Positions 40,254 to 51,740 of a DNA stretch of 64,000 nt are shown piece by piece. Made by a program: the position numbers and the translations under genes. Position 1 is the first letter of the stretch, and every line of letters begins with the position of its first letter. A model generated the notes under the pieces. It ran no database searches. It was not told the origin of the DNA and saw only the letters and a program-made list of their open reading frames with translations. The DNA comes from Pyrenopolyporus hunteri (Eukaryota > Ascomycota > Sordariomycetes > Xylariales > Hypoxylaceae), in NCBI GenBank assembly GCA_902806595.1, contig CADCXC010000038.1, positions 806,001-870,000 on the forward strand, read 5' to 3'.

Positions 40254-43234
40254 TGCAAAGGTGGGAGCGGATTTAATGTTTCTATTATCGATTACCCATG
40301 TTACCACGAACTTTCGACGTTCCTTGTATACCACTACGGAGGGAAGGGGAGTTGGCATAGACTAAAATTGTTTTTCGCCTTCGATATCTTGTTATTTATT
40401 ACCCCGAATTGTTCAATAGGTACTTCATATAAATACTTAAGTTATATTACTTGATTGATTCTAAATTACCTCACTGAATGTGTCCGTCCTTTGATAGCTT
40501 TCTTCTCGTTTGTAGTATCATATTCGATTGAATTTGGGACGTGTAAATAATAATAGAGATTTGCAGAGCATCACTTAGAAAATGCAAGGGACTTCGATAC
40601 CCTGCTTAGATTAGGTACCGAAGTGAGCTGTCTTATTTTTCGCTCGTTACCTAATTCCAATATTTGCGGGTTTCATTATGGGATACAACCTCATAATACT
40701 AGGGTTACTTCACCAACCGCCTGTAATAACTTAGAAAGTGTATGCAAAACGTTTAATGGTATGGCGTAGGTAGGTAAAGGTATCACTTCTACGGTCCTAA
40801 AATTTCCGATTGGCTAACCCTAAAAGAGGGTGCCCCAACCGAGTATATAGCATCGAATTTTGGTTGGCGGAGAACGATCTCTGTAACACGGTTCACGCTT
40901 CTGATCGGTAGGTTGCCCATGCATAGGCTAATGCACAGTACCTAATTTACCTCCTTCAGCTGAGGTCTGCGCTATGTCCTAGCTGACCCGAGCGCTGAGA
41001 AACAGGTACCGCATTATACATGTCACATTGGGTATATTACACGGTGTGGCGTCGAGGCTCCAGTAGGATCTGTTTACTTGACGTAATTTTATTTACTCAT
41101 TGTGCTAATGCCCTGCGGCTCGTGTTTGTCCGTCGCGATCGACACCAAGCCATATCTTACATCTAGGGCTGACACATACCTAAACGGCTCAGCCACGTCT
41201 CACGGCGCCCCGCAGCTCCCCGCTGATTCACTGCCTTGACTGCTGTGTGCATGTACGTAGAGGACTGGTCTAGCCGTCCTGGCGTCGAAGTGGGCGAAAA
41301 TTCGGTGAAGATTACCTGTTGGCGATCCTTCATCGTACAATTGTACAATTGTTATCTGCTATGGCAACATTGGCATATTATTTACGCGCCCATGCACGGA
41401 GCCAATGGCCGCGGGAACTACTACCGTAAAAGATTTAAGTAATGACTCCTCTCTTGTCGATAGGATAAGGAGCTTCGCCCAGATCCTATTCCTTCGTCAT
41501 GGGCTGATTAAGTGAGCTATACCTAGTAGTGGTGAATTTTTGGTCCTTTGCAACGGGTTCTGGACTTCAGCCTGTCACTGCACGATATCGGGCCGGGGTA
41601 GAGGATATATGGCATATGGCTTTTTTTTATACATACCTACCTATACATGTACATAGGTACATATGCAGTAGCCAATATTACCAGGAGGTGCCTATAAGCT
41701 ACGTGCATCGTACGTCTCGCTTAAGTTGCTACTTTGGTATTCGTCTGGTCCCAATTTATGTATAGGGATGCATAGGACATGTTAATCATCGCTTCGTAGC
41801 CGAGGATGCGGGAATGCGGGAACATGGAAACGTTTTCTTGCATCTTAGTGCTTTTTTTACCTTTTTTATTTTATTTTATTTCATTTTAAAAATTTTTTTT
41901 GGTGCTCCTTTTTGCTTTTCCCTCCCGTCCCTCCGCATCGCGGGTTCGATCGGCCGGCTGGCATGGCGCTCCGTAGAATCGGGACCGGTGACTTACTAAT
42001 GAATTACTAAATTGAAGCGAATAAAGTAGTAAACAGTTAACCTTAAGACGATTAAACACGATCAAAAAGCTTGTTTTAACCAAATTGATACACAAACCGA
42101 CGCACTCTAGTACCAAAGTAGACGGAAACATAACGTACTTTCCTATTCGGGTATAGTCCACGAATAGGCACGGCGGGCCCAGAAATGTGTGGGTATAATT
42201 CTTTTAAACATCCAACGATAATATGCCTACTTACTTAGGTACCTAGGTACATAACCTACCTACCTACATAATATTATTCCGAGGCAAAATCCCCGGTCCT
42301 ATATAAATAACATTAAGGTAATTGAGTAATCAATCGCGTGTTGCTCCCTCTCCTTCGCCGGCTAGGATGTGGCACAGGTAGCGTTGGTGCTAAGGAATGC
42401 TGTTGGCCCTGATGGCTACCTTGGAGGTACTTCCGTTCCAAGTATATACGGCGTATGCCTCATGTCCCTGGTCTTCCGTGTAAATTAAAATCCTAATAGC
42501 GTCCCAGAGAACTCTCGTCTTCGTATCAAACGTGGTACCCATGGGTTGGCGCGGAAGCTAATGCGGGTTGGAAAGGCCTGGACCTAGGACCTGGATTTGG
42601 GTCCTCGAGCTATGCGCACACCACTTGGATCTGACTTGGATCTGACCTGGCCCTAGGATCCGGGCTTAGAACAGGGCGAATATCGCGGACAGTGTGACTA
42701 AGGAGCTCAGGAACTGAGGAACCACGGCCCTGAGACGCACTAGACAAGGGACAGCTACTACGTGTAAGTGGGAGACCCGTAATCTCCGGTCGAGTCGAGT
42801 TGAGAACGCCCTGCCGTAACGGCTCCCCACACCGCTAGGAGGCGTTCAGCTTGGTAGCTTAGGATCGAGGTCAGCATTACTAGAAGCTGTATCTCGTGAT
42901 GAGGCTGAACTTCCACAACATTCGACCCTCGCCGGGGGGCAGAAGATGACTGTGGCTTCCTTCGGACGGCCCTGTTGGCGGTTTGCTTTGATGCATGTCC
43001 GAATCCTTATGCCAGGATCGGGGGCGGAGGAACGTGAGATAGTAAACCTCTCTATATTCCAGTAGAGTCGCGGATGATGGATAAATACATGGCAGAGGTA
43101 TGAGTATTATCACTCTCATCAGTCGTCAAGAAACACCATCCATCTCTCAAGTTCAAGTTCAAGTTGTCAAGATTTATGTACCCCTAGACCGAGCTTGACA
43201 ACGTATGTTTCTATCATAACCATCGCAAATCACA
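40254..43234. other. 3.0 kb spacer within the cluster
   Basis: Lies between two plus-strand cluster genes. I searched it for a fifth (tdiE-like) gene and found only short chance frames. It contains TAGGTACCTAGGTAC repeats (about 42230-42268), a T-rich/A-rich stretch at 41849-41900, and a duplicated ACTTGGATCTG at 42633-42655. An ATAAATA element at 43081 about 150 bp before the synthetase ATG and a run of CAAGTT repeats near 43149-43166 belong to its promoter or leader. Confidence 0.45.
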
Positions 43235-46099
43235 ATGTCACAAAGCGACTACCCCTTCGACAACATTGTCGATGCCCTCAAGTATGCCGCTAATCATACG
43301 ACGGAGGGCATCCTGACATACCCATCCAACAACATCAGCAGCCCCGAAGCAGCCCAAAAGCTGTCTTACAAGGAGTTACTGCACCTAGCAGAAACCAACG
43401 CTAGCAAACTCAAGCAGAAAGGCTTGTGCAAAGCCGGCTCCATCGTGCTCGTCCACTTCGACAACGCCGTCGACAGCATCGTCTGGTACTGGTCCGTTCT
43501 GTTGGCCGGAGCTATCCCTTCCGTCACGGGCCCGGGCATGTTCAGCCAGAGCGCCAACGACCGCAAGAAGCACCTTACCCATCTTGATAACACTTTCGAC
43601 GCACCGCTATGCCTCACCCGTCGCTCCCTGAGGGGCCCCTTCCTAGAGCAGGCCGGCCAGAACGCCATTTCCATCTCCACCGTCGAAGAAATAGAGGCCG
43701 TGGAACTCACTCATTCGAGGCCCCCAACCCCATACCTTGAGCCTTCGCCCACCGACATAGCCGCTGTCATGCTTACGTCGGGCAGCAGCGGTAACGCGAA
43801 GGGTGTTCCCCTGACGCACCGTCAACTCCTCGCCGCCTTCCGGGGTAAGAGGGAGGCAGCTCACTTGAAGTTCCCCGAGAGTCCTTTCCTCTCGTGGACG
43901 CACATGGACCACGTTGCCAACCTTGTCCACTGCCACATCTTCGCTATCGTGGAGCGTGTCTCGCAGATCCAGGTCTCCAGCGCTGATATCCTGATCGACC
44001 CGGCTCAGTTGCTGAACCTGGTCAGCCGCCATCGTGTCTCGCGTACCTTCGCGCCCAATTTCCTGCTAGCCAAGCTGCTGAGGCTGTTCAAGTCGGGCGC
44101 GGCGTCCTCGTCGCTCGACTCCGACTTGAACTTGGAGACCCTGTACATGGACACCGGTGGGGAGGCCAATGTCACCGAAGTCTGTGTCGGCCTGCAAGCG
44201 GCGCTTAGCAAGTACGGCGCCCCTGCTGATGTCTTCAAGCCGTCCTTCGGCATGACGGAGACTTGTGCGGGATGCATCTTCAACGACAAGTGCCCTTCCT
44301 ACGATAGCTCCGAGCGCCTGGCCTTTGTCTCTCTCGGCCAGCCTATGCCTGGCATGCGCATGCGCATCGCTCGCCTGGACAGCCCCGGAGTCGAGGTCGC
44401 TGAGAGCGGCGAGCGCGGCAGTCTAGAGATCACCGGCGATGCAGTATTCAAGGGATACTACAACAACCCCACAGCTACGGCCGAGTCCTTCACTAGCGAT
44501 GGCTGGTTCAGGACGGGCGACATGGCCTACGTCGACGCGCACGGCAACCTGCACTTGGACGGCCGCACCAAAGAGATGATCAACATCAACGGTGTCAAGT
44601 ATCTGCCTCACGAACTCGACTCCGCTCTCGAGCAGGGCGAAATCCCGGGAGCTACACCAAGCTACTTCTGCTGCTTCAGCATCCGTGATGCGGCGAAGGG
44701 AGATACTGAAGTCGTCGTGGTGCTATACCTTCCCTCTTATAACGAGGACGACGATGAGGCCCGCTATGAGGCTCAGAACAGTATCATTCGCGTCTGCAGC
44801 ATGCACACACACTCTCGCCCTGTGGTTGTACCTCTGAGGATTGAGGACATGCCCAAGTCTACCCTTGGCAAGCTCTCGCGAACGAAGTTGAAGGCGTCTC
44901 TGGAAGCCGGCGCTTTTGCTGCCCAAAAGGCCGCCAACGACGAGGCGATCGCCAGGTATCGCCAGAAGGTTCGTGGCGAGCCGGAAACCATTGAAGAGGC
45001 CGCAGTTCTCTTCCTCGTCCAACAGCAGCTTGAGATCCCGGCAGATGAGGACTTTTCCGTCAATGACTCTATTTTCTCTACGGGCGCTACTTCTATGGAT
45101 CTTGTGGCTATCTCGCAGCGCCTTAACCGATTCCTCAAGGCTTCTGGTAACGACAAGCCCATCCGCCTCACGGATATCCTGAAGAACCCTACCCCCAGGG
45201 GTATCGCGTCCCGCATTGCCGTTACCTCGGGCAAGCAGAAGCACGAGTACGACCCCGTTGTTACTCTGCAACCCTACGGAAAGAAGACTCCTCTATGGCT
45301 CGTCCACCCTGGTGTCAGTGAAGTCCTCGTCTTCGTCAACTTAGCCCACCACATCACAGACCGCCCCGTTCACGCATTCCGCGCCAGGGGCTTCAACGCC
45401 GCCGAGGGTGAAGTGCCGTTTACTTCGCTCACTGAGGTCTTTGAAACCTACCGAGACGCCATCAAGAAGCGCCAGCCGCATGGTCCTTACGCCATTGCCG
45501 GCTACTCTTTCGGTGGCATGGTAGCCTTCGAGGTTACTAAGTTGCTGGAGGCTGGTGGCGACGAGGTGCGCCTCTGCGGTAGCTGGAACCTGCCCCCGCA
45601 TATCAAGTGGCGTATGCGTGAGCTTCTGTGGGATGAGTGCGTCATTCATCTCTTCTACTTCGTTGGCCTCATGGACGAGGAAACGGCGTACACGCACAAG
45701 CCGGCCCTCTGCGCTTTCGAGCGCGAGGGTAGACGCCTCGACGCCATTCGCTACCTCAAGGACTACTGCGACAAGGCACGCTGGGACGAGCTGGGTCTCG
45801 ACGAGGAGTACTACCTCCTCTGGGTCGGCCTTGCGTCTACTATGCAGGGCCTCGCCGTAGACTACGAGCCTGCAGGCAGCGTAGCCAACATGGACGTGTT
45901 CGTAGCGGACCCGCTCAGCCATGTGGCGAAGAACAGGGAGGACTGGATCAAGAACAGGCTGTCGGCCTGGAAGGACTTCGTAAGAAGCGATGTGCGCTTC
46001 CACCATGTACAGGGCGCTCACTACACCATGCTCAACAAGGAGTATGTGGTCAACTTCGCAGAAACTCTGCGCAATGTACTTAGGGAACGGGGTCTATGA
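43235..46099 (+). CDS. NRPS-like A-T-TE synthetase (TdiA-like bis-indolylquinone synthase)
   Basis: Single-exon gene, 954 aa, start ATG in CACAATGTC context. Architecture is adenylation (about 20-560), thiolation (about 585-665) and thioesterase (about 685-950), with no condensation domain. A-domain cores: MLTSGSSGNAKGVPLTH (179-195), SFGMTETCAG (337-346), GDMAYVDAHGNLHLDGRTKEM (428-448) and Lys546 in STLGKLSR. The pocket segment is HMDHVANLVH rather than the amino-acid type with its amine-binding Asp, as expected for an aryl pyruvate substrate. Carrier serine is Ser620 (TGATSMDLV). The thioesterase has Ser758 in AGYSFGGM and His929 in VQGAHYTML; the usual acid position reads SWNLPPHI, so the acid is not evident. 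Enzymes of this type (TdiA, atromentin synthetases) dimerise two aryl pyruvates to 2,5-diaryl-1,4-benzoquinones. With a Trp-type aminotransferase and a DMATS next to it, indole pyruvate is the likely substrate. Confidence 0.93.
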   Translation: MSQSDYPFDNIVDALKYAANHTTEGILTYPSNNISSPEAAQKLSYKELLHLAETNASKLKQKGLCKAGSIVLVHFDNAVDSIVWYWSVLLAGAIPSVTGPGMFSQSANDRKKHLTHLDNTFDAPLCLTRRSLRGPFLEQAGQNAISISTVEEIEAVELTHSRPPTPYLEPSPTDIAAVMLTSGSSGNAKGVPLTHRQLLAAFRGKREAAHLKFPESPFLSWTHMDHVANLVHCHIFAIVERVSQIQVSSADILIDPAQLLNLVSRHRVSRTFAPNFLLAKLLRLFKSGAASSSLDSDLNLETLYMDTGGEANVTEVCVGLQAALSKYGAPADVFKPSFGMTETCAGCIFNDKCPSYDSSERLAFVSLGQPMPGMRMRIARLDSPGVEVAESGERGSLEITGDAVFKGYYNNPTATAESFTSDGWFRTGDMAYVDAHGNLHLDGRTKEMININGVKYLPHELDSALEQGEIPGATPSYFCCFSIRDAAKGDTEVVVVLYLPSYNEDDDEARYEAQNSIIRVCSMHTHSRPVVVPLRIEDMPKSTLGKLSRTKLKASLEAGAFAAQKAANDEAIARYRQKVRGEPETIEEAAVLFLVQQQLEIPADEDFSVNDSIFSTGATSMDLVAISQRLNRFLKASGNDKPIRLTDILKNPTPRGIASRIAVTSGKQKHEYDPVVTLQPYGKKTPLWLVHPGVSEVLVFVNLAHHITDRPVHAFRARGFNAAEGEVPFTSLTEVFETYRDAIKKRQPHGPYAIAGYSFGGMVAFEVTKLLEAGGDEVRLCGSWNLPPHIKWRMRELLWDECVIHLFYFVGLMDEETAYTHKPALCAFEREGRRLDAIRYLKDYCDKARWDELGLDEEYYLLWVGLASTMQGLAVDYEPAGSVANMDVFVADPLSHVAKNREDWIKNRLSAWKDFVRSDVRFHHVQGAHYTMLNKEYVVNFAETLRNVLRERGL

Positions 46100-47634
46100 G
46101 GGAAAAAAAAGGGGGTTAGCGGTGTGTTCACGGAATGGGAATGTTTCTATATTATTCTTTCAGATATATACATCATCTAGATTAGCTCAGTCAAGCTGCT
46201 TTTTGACTACTGTAAAAATAAGACTATTTTCTTTTTAACACCTTTGATACCTGTTCTGAGTGTTTTGTTGGCATTGAAATAATTTGAATCTTAGCTTCTA
46301 CTTTTCGTGGGACTATCCTAAGACGAAGTGTATATTTTAGGCTTTCAGACTAGCAACACTCCGGATGCAAACTGGAACGCAAGCTGGAATTACGCAAATC
46401 TTGAAGCTTGGGGACTAGAGTAATAACCATGCTACGACGAAGTATTGACTTCCTAGGAACGGCTTTCCAGCCGGAACTCTCTACACGATTCCAAATGGAC
46501 AATACGATGTCGGGCGAAACGAATCCCCCGTCGTCTGCGAGTTCCTAACAACGCCATCAAGGGCATAACTAATAAAGGATTCAAGAAACAATGTGGAGAA
46601 AACCTGTTTTTCCATCGTCCGAGGTGGAGTTCGTGAGTCACAATCATGTGAGATCGAGTACGTCTTCGCGACCCGATCGTTAGGTTCCCTATTTCCTAGA
46701 GTTTCAAGTTAAAGCGATTAAACCATGCCATTATCCTCGGTACCAGAGCGATATTATTCTGGTCCTAACTTTAGGAACGAGAAGGAAGTAGAATTCAAGC
46801 TTTACGGCTATGTACGGATTACTTTGCCAGTAATTAGCGGTACGAAACTATACTTAGTTCATAGGTAGTCCATGTACCTATAAACCCGTTGTAATCCGGA
46901 GAAAACTACTGGGCGGAATGAAGGATTTCAAGGGCTTAGTTACTTTAGTGGGAATAATCCATCGTGTGGGCATCAAGAGAAGGACTCGGCCGGGGGGTGG
47001 GGGAGCGGACCCCATGCGGTAAAGGACCGGGGGTATCTGACGATGGAATATGCCGTTGGGTATTCCACTGGATGATAGGAACTTCGTTATCCTTCCTCCC
47101 CTCCCCCCCAAACCACGTGGAGATCCTTAACAGCTCAACAGGACGCAGCCACAATCTTCCTAGTTGACCGTTATACGCTTCGGCTTAATCCTATCAGCTG
47201 AGTAAATTCCACCTGCTTGGTGGAGTGTTCGTTCCTACACATGTCAGCTACCGTCAGCTCTAGAAAGATGCGCCCCAGCCGTAACTTAATACGACATAGA
47301 GCTGTAGGAATGGTAATAGAAATCAGGCGCCTGTGTATTTTTGTAGGATTTTTAGACTCTCATACTTCTGCAAACGCCCGCCACCCGAGGCATCTTCTTA
47401 AATCGATTATCAAGGCTCGCTTACATTAAGTATAAACACGCCTAGTTTGAGTTCTTACGGCACAATGTATCCGCCATATAATGTCATTAGCTGCGACTTC
47501 ACCTATCGCTTCCACCTCACAACTTTACTCAGACAAACCTACCACAGTATCATTGCGCTCATTAAGGGATACCATTAACCCTTCCTTGACTTATCCAATT
47601 ACCTAAGTGATATTACATTCGCGGCCTCATCACC
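46100..47634. other. Intergenic region right of the cluster
   Basis: 1.5 kb with no recognisable gene. It includes a C-run at 47099-47109 and A-rich sequence straight after the synthetase stop. Presumed right border zone of the metabolite cluster. Confidence 0.45.
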
Positions 47635-47943
47635 ATGTCCGCCAATCTACAACAAGTTTCCCAAACACTATCTACCAACCCCCGAACTCTTAATGGGGAA
47701 GCGACCCCTACGAGCACACAGAAGAAACAGGGCATAGAAAGAATGTCGGGGCGCGTACGCTTTGGCGTCAAACGCGAGGAGGTTCTCTTCTTCAGCGAGG
47801 GAAGAAGCCGAGCCGCTTCTCCGAGCCGACAGACTTCGAACGATACCGCTTCCAGGGGCGTCTTGAGTGGAGCGGATAGGGACGCGGAGACGCGGAGCAG
47901 TCGTGTGCGTTTCTGCGTCTCTCGAGAGGAAACTCTGTGGTAG
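47635..47943 (+). CDS. Small protein with duplicated RVRF motif, 102 aa
   Basis: Single exon, ATG in a good context (TCACCATGTCC), 102 residues. It is Ser/Thr/Arg-rich and probably disordered. A 13-residue unit occurs twice: RVRFGVKREEVLF (40-52) and RVRFCVSREETLW (90-102), the second forming the exact C-terminus. RVRF fits the [RK]VxF docking motif for protein phosphatase 1, so a PP1 partner is conceivable but unproven. No signal peptide. The internal repeat makes a chance frame unlikely, yet I know no family for it. Confidence 0.6.
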   Translation: MSANLQQVSQTLSTNPRTLNGEATPTSTQKKQGIERMSGRVRFGVKREEVLFFSEGRSRAASPSRQTSNDTASRGVLSGADRDAETRSSRVRFCVSREETLW

Positions 47944-50486
47944 CGATGACCAAATTTCGCAACGGAGAAGGATGCGCGGGCAGGGCTTGGGATGAAGGAG
48001 GGAATTGTAACTTGACTTATGGAGTTTATAAGGATAACGTGAATATCGAAGGGAGCTACCTACCTACCTACACAGGGTAGTTAGCTGCCAATACATATGT
48101 TGCATGAATGAGCACGCTCTATTCTATACGCGAGTGCATAGTAGAAATGCGATTTCTCCTTTGATTCCCCCCAACAACCACCTAGTCACATAGAATAGGG
48201 GTGGGTAGTACGAGAACAAATGTAGGCTGCTTTAACAAATTACCTAGATAGGGGGTATGCTTTGAAATTAATCTATAACCTAAATTTAATCGTTCAATGT
48301 AGGCCGACGTTAATACGTTCTAAGACATTAAAAAGTTGGAGAATCCAGTACGTTGAGTGCTACTTCGCTTAGGCGGTGTGCTATGTTACTATATACTCCG
48401 TACTATATACTCCATACTATATGGTCCTTAATATTCCGCGGTGGCTTTGAGCCTGCCTGCAGTGTTCCTAGAACTTGCACCAACGTAACAGTCATAAGAG
48501 CCCTCATCGGACACTGTCCGTCTACCGCCGGATGCCCGATCACCCTTCCCCTTAGTGTCGAACTAGGGGTCTACGATTTTATCGAGGTTAATGGTAAAAG
48601 GTCTAGATCCTCCCGCTAGAACGAGATCTATTGAGAAACCGACTAGAGACTCCTGTGAGAGTTGTACCCCTTTTCGTTGATAAGGGGCGATGCTGACATG
48701 TACCTACACTGCACCACGACCGCGTCACCAACAGCACTGGGATTAGTAACGATGCCGAAGATGACGGCCTTTATTGGCTACACTGTGCATTCAGATCGTC
48801 CGATCTACCTTGATATTCGATTACCGAAAGAAGTGTACGACAGCCCGACAGCTAAAAGGCTAGGGTGGCTCAATGCTCTTCGCACTAAACCACCTGTAAC
48901 TAACTAGGATCCCTTCACCGTATTTTGAATAATCTTTTTTGAGGATCACGAACCGTATCAGGGGCTCCTGGGGGACGTCCAAGGCAACGCGGTACGATTA
49001 AGAATATCCAAACGCGCATTTGCAGGGCTGTTTCCGTTCTTTTGGCCCCAGTACCAAGTAATGACGATTAATGGAGTGAAGCCTCCCCAAGAACATGGAG
49101 ATAGTGGTTGCGGGTTGGGGTCACGGCGACGGCGTGATGGTCAGCCCTATACACTTGCTCGACGGATTGATTGGTTCGATGCAGTGGTACGAGGGACGTT
49201 CGGCAAATTCCATCCCTTTCGGCGTCGTTATCATGACCAACTACCGGATGACGACCTCCGCGCCTAGGGCTAAGGCAATGGCTTCGTCAAAAAGCGCCTC
49301 CTCGTCGATCCGAAACTGGGCGCCGACACGAACCCCGGAGAGCGTGAGAAAGGGGAGGCGGGATTGAAGGTCTCGTCACCACGCTATTGATGGGGCGTTC
49401 ATATGGCCTCCTGCCGTCGAGTTTTAGCTTCGTGAACCCGTCCGTGTTTCTACAATTCGTAAAGGCATCGCTAGTCTGAGTCCGGTTCTAGTTACCTACA
49501 GCTAGTTCGCCATCCGCATACGAAGAGGTTCGCTTTAGTAGACCTATTTAATAAGTTGAACTCCTATAGTAGGTTCCTCCCGTCGCCACAGTTAGGATAG
49601 ATACTACTGTAGCCGGTGACAATGCCGTTTCCCTAGTGGACACACAAGGGCATCCCCATCGCTCATCATGAAAAGACGTGAGTTTCACCGGTAAGATATA
49701 TCAACCACCGGGCTCCGCTCCCTGTGCTAAAGATGTCGGCGGCTACGATCTAGATACTTGACTATAGCCTGACTGGCGACGTTAGCTCTCCCCTATTTGA
49801 TCCGCACGGAGACTGTCACCCAGCGATGACGCCCCGCTCATTTGGACTGGATTAACACGGTACTAGTCGTGGTGATTGAACATACACTGAGATGACGGGG
49901 ATGCTTAATGTTTCGTGCACTCGTCTTGTCAGTAAGTCGGCTTCGACAATCTACCCAGGGCCATTAGGAGCAGGCTTCAACATTTCAGATTATAAATACT
50001 GTTACCTGACGGAGAGGCTTGCTTCCACTAACTATTCAAGCCTTGGTAAAGACGTTCTAGAGAGAACGCAGAACCCCTCACGCCCGCGTCTCTGGTGATG
50101 CCATTACCAGACAGCGCCTGGAACTTCCGCTCTCCCCGCTCGACTACTCGAGGGTCAAAGAATGAAAGGAGACATGTGTTGAATAGCTACGATTCTTGTT
50201 GTTTCCCTGGACTCATAACTCGTTCCTCCTAGTAAGCTATCGAACAGAGCGCAGCCCTGCCTGAAGGCCGTGACTGTCTTTCCCTGTACGGTTCTAGGAT
50301 CTGCTAAGCCTGACTAGAGCGATGCAGAATTGGCGTTTGCTCACAATGGATTACAGATGGTATAACGTCGGGGAAGAAACACCTGGTACTTACCTAGGTA
50401 GGCACTCAGTTCGTTTGGTGCGGGTAAGTAGAGAGATATGCCAAGGGAAATGGAATAAGAGCCGGAAGCTAACCGAGTTTTATACG
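47944..50486. other. 2.5 kb intergenic region, possibly with gene relics
   Basis: No complete gene. A TACTCC(G/A)TACTATA tandem unit lies at about 48394-48421. Frames at 48698-48907 (ending NALRTKPPVTN) and 49095-49367 on the plus strand have somewhat coding-like composition but no partner exons or family, and could be relics. TACCTACCTAC repeats occur near 48058-48072. Confidence 0.4.
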
Positions 50487-51329
50487 TTACCCCCATATAT
50501 CTCTCGGAGTGAGATGCCAATTATCCTCTTGGGGCTCTTGGTAAGACTTGTACCACTCGAGTACTTCGACCATATTCTCAAACACGATGGCGCCAAACTG
50601 TCCCAGGTTGACCAAGTAGCGCCACGACCAATCCTGCTCCTTGCCCGCGTCTTTCGGTCGGGTGTACATAGCGTAGCACATCGCCTCGTTTCCCTTCACG
50701 CCACACGTCCACCCTCCCGCAACCTCATACTCCTCACCGATATACGTTGCTCCTCCGATAATCTCGCTAGCCGTCGTGACCAGTTTCGCAGCCGTTTCCT
50801 CCGTAATTTCGCGCTGTATGTCGTATTCGGTCCAGCCCTCGAGGAAACCCACGGTCTCGTTCTCTTCGCGGTACTGGTACCAGCCCGGGCCGTCCAGGCT
50901 GTCCACGTGCTGCAGAACGACCGCCAGATCGGCAGGGAACTCCCAGTTAGTAACGAGACCGGTGCACCGCTCGTTGAGGCCTCGTAGCACGCCCCGCATG
51001 TAGGCGTCTCTCATCTTGTCGCGCCAGGACGCGTCGTGATATACGCACGCCCCATCGAGGCCGAGCTGCGGCACCAGGTCCTCCCAGTGCGTCAGCACGT
51101 CCGACGGACGATTGATGGGGGGGCGCGTGGCGTCGCCGCCACCAACGAGCCGCTGGGTGAATTCTAGGCGAGCTTCTTCCAGCTCGTCTGATTCGTAATG
51201 GTCTGGGTCGTCAGGAACTAATGTCTCAATATCTCGGATCATGACCGAAAAGGCGGTACGATTGCGACCGCTGATGTGCGTTCGGTACGACGAGAGAGCA
51301 GCGAGGATAGCGGGCAAAGGGGGCGACAT
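50487..51329 (-). CDS. Unknown protein, 280 aa
   Basis: Single-exon frame of 280 residues, start ATG at 51329 (MSPPLPAILAALSSYRTHI). The sequence is acidic and Trp-rich, with segments such as TNWEFPADLAVVLQHVDSL, ETVGFLEGWTEYDIQREIT and WRYLVNLGQFGAIVFENMVE. The pattern of a Trp/Pro start, acidic loop and late aromatic strands faintly recalls the SUKH (SMI1/KNR4) superfamily, but I cannot confirm that. No signal peptide or membrane segment. It lies between the metabolite cluster and the molybdenum cofactor sulfurase gene; membership in either context is not indicated. Confidence 0.65.
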   Translation of the reverse strand: MSPPLPAILAALSSYRTHISGRNRTAFSVMIRDIETLVPDDPDHYESDELEEARLEFTQRLVGGGDATRPPINRPSDVLTHWEDLVPQLGLDGACVYHDASWRDKMRDAYMRGVLRGLNERCTGLVTNWEFPADLAVVLQHVDSLDGPGWYQYREENETVGFLEGWTEYDIQREITEETAAKLVTTASEIIGGATYIGEEYEVAGGWTCGVKGNEAMCYAMYTRPKDAGKEQDWSWRYLVNLGQFGAIVFENMVEVLEWYKSYQEPQEDNWHLTPRDIWG

Positions 51330-51360
51330 TGTTATCTACTTGGGTAGGTACCTATCTTAG

Positions 51361-51400
51361 GAGGTATATAAAGGTATATAAAGGTATATAAAGGTATATT
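51361..51400. repeat. Tandem repeat, 10-bp unit AAGGTATATA x4
   Basis: Four nearly perfect head-to-tail copies just upstream of the gene starting at 51329, in its likely promoter. A second short tandem array built on CCGGAGTTT-like units follows at about 51486-51520. Confidence 0.85.
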
Positions 51401-51740
51401 TTAGGGATATGTCTTAGGGGTTCATAAGGGGGTAGGCAAGATTGGGCCTCTGGGGTTAATTGTCCTAGTTTCAAAGGCCGCTACGCCGGAGTTTACCGGA
51501 GTCTGCCGGAGTTTGCCAGGGTTTTCAACTCCGGTTATGCTTGAACTGTTGTTTTCCCCATACCTCTTATGCAGGACTATCTTTTCTTTTTATGAAAGAT
51601 AGGTCCGATCAAATTCCTAAAGCATGTCATCCTTCTCGTTCTATATGGAAAGGTGTCGCGGAAGGTGTATTACAGGGTATGGCTATCGTGTCACCCTTCG
51701 TGGGCGACCGCTAGCTGAATTTGACTACCGTCCAATTTTA

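Noticed and set aside
41938..41975. GGGTTCGATC resembling a tRNA B box
   Set aside because: No matching A box or cloverleaf arms in the flanks.
40254..43234. Possible tdiE-like gene in the cluster spacer
   Set aside because: Looked in all frames for methyltransferase-like motifs; only short unrelated frames found.
45341..46021. Minus-strand frame inside the thioesterase region
   Set aside because: Antisense shadow of the synthetase gene.
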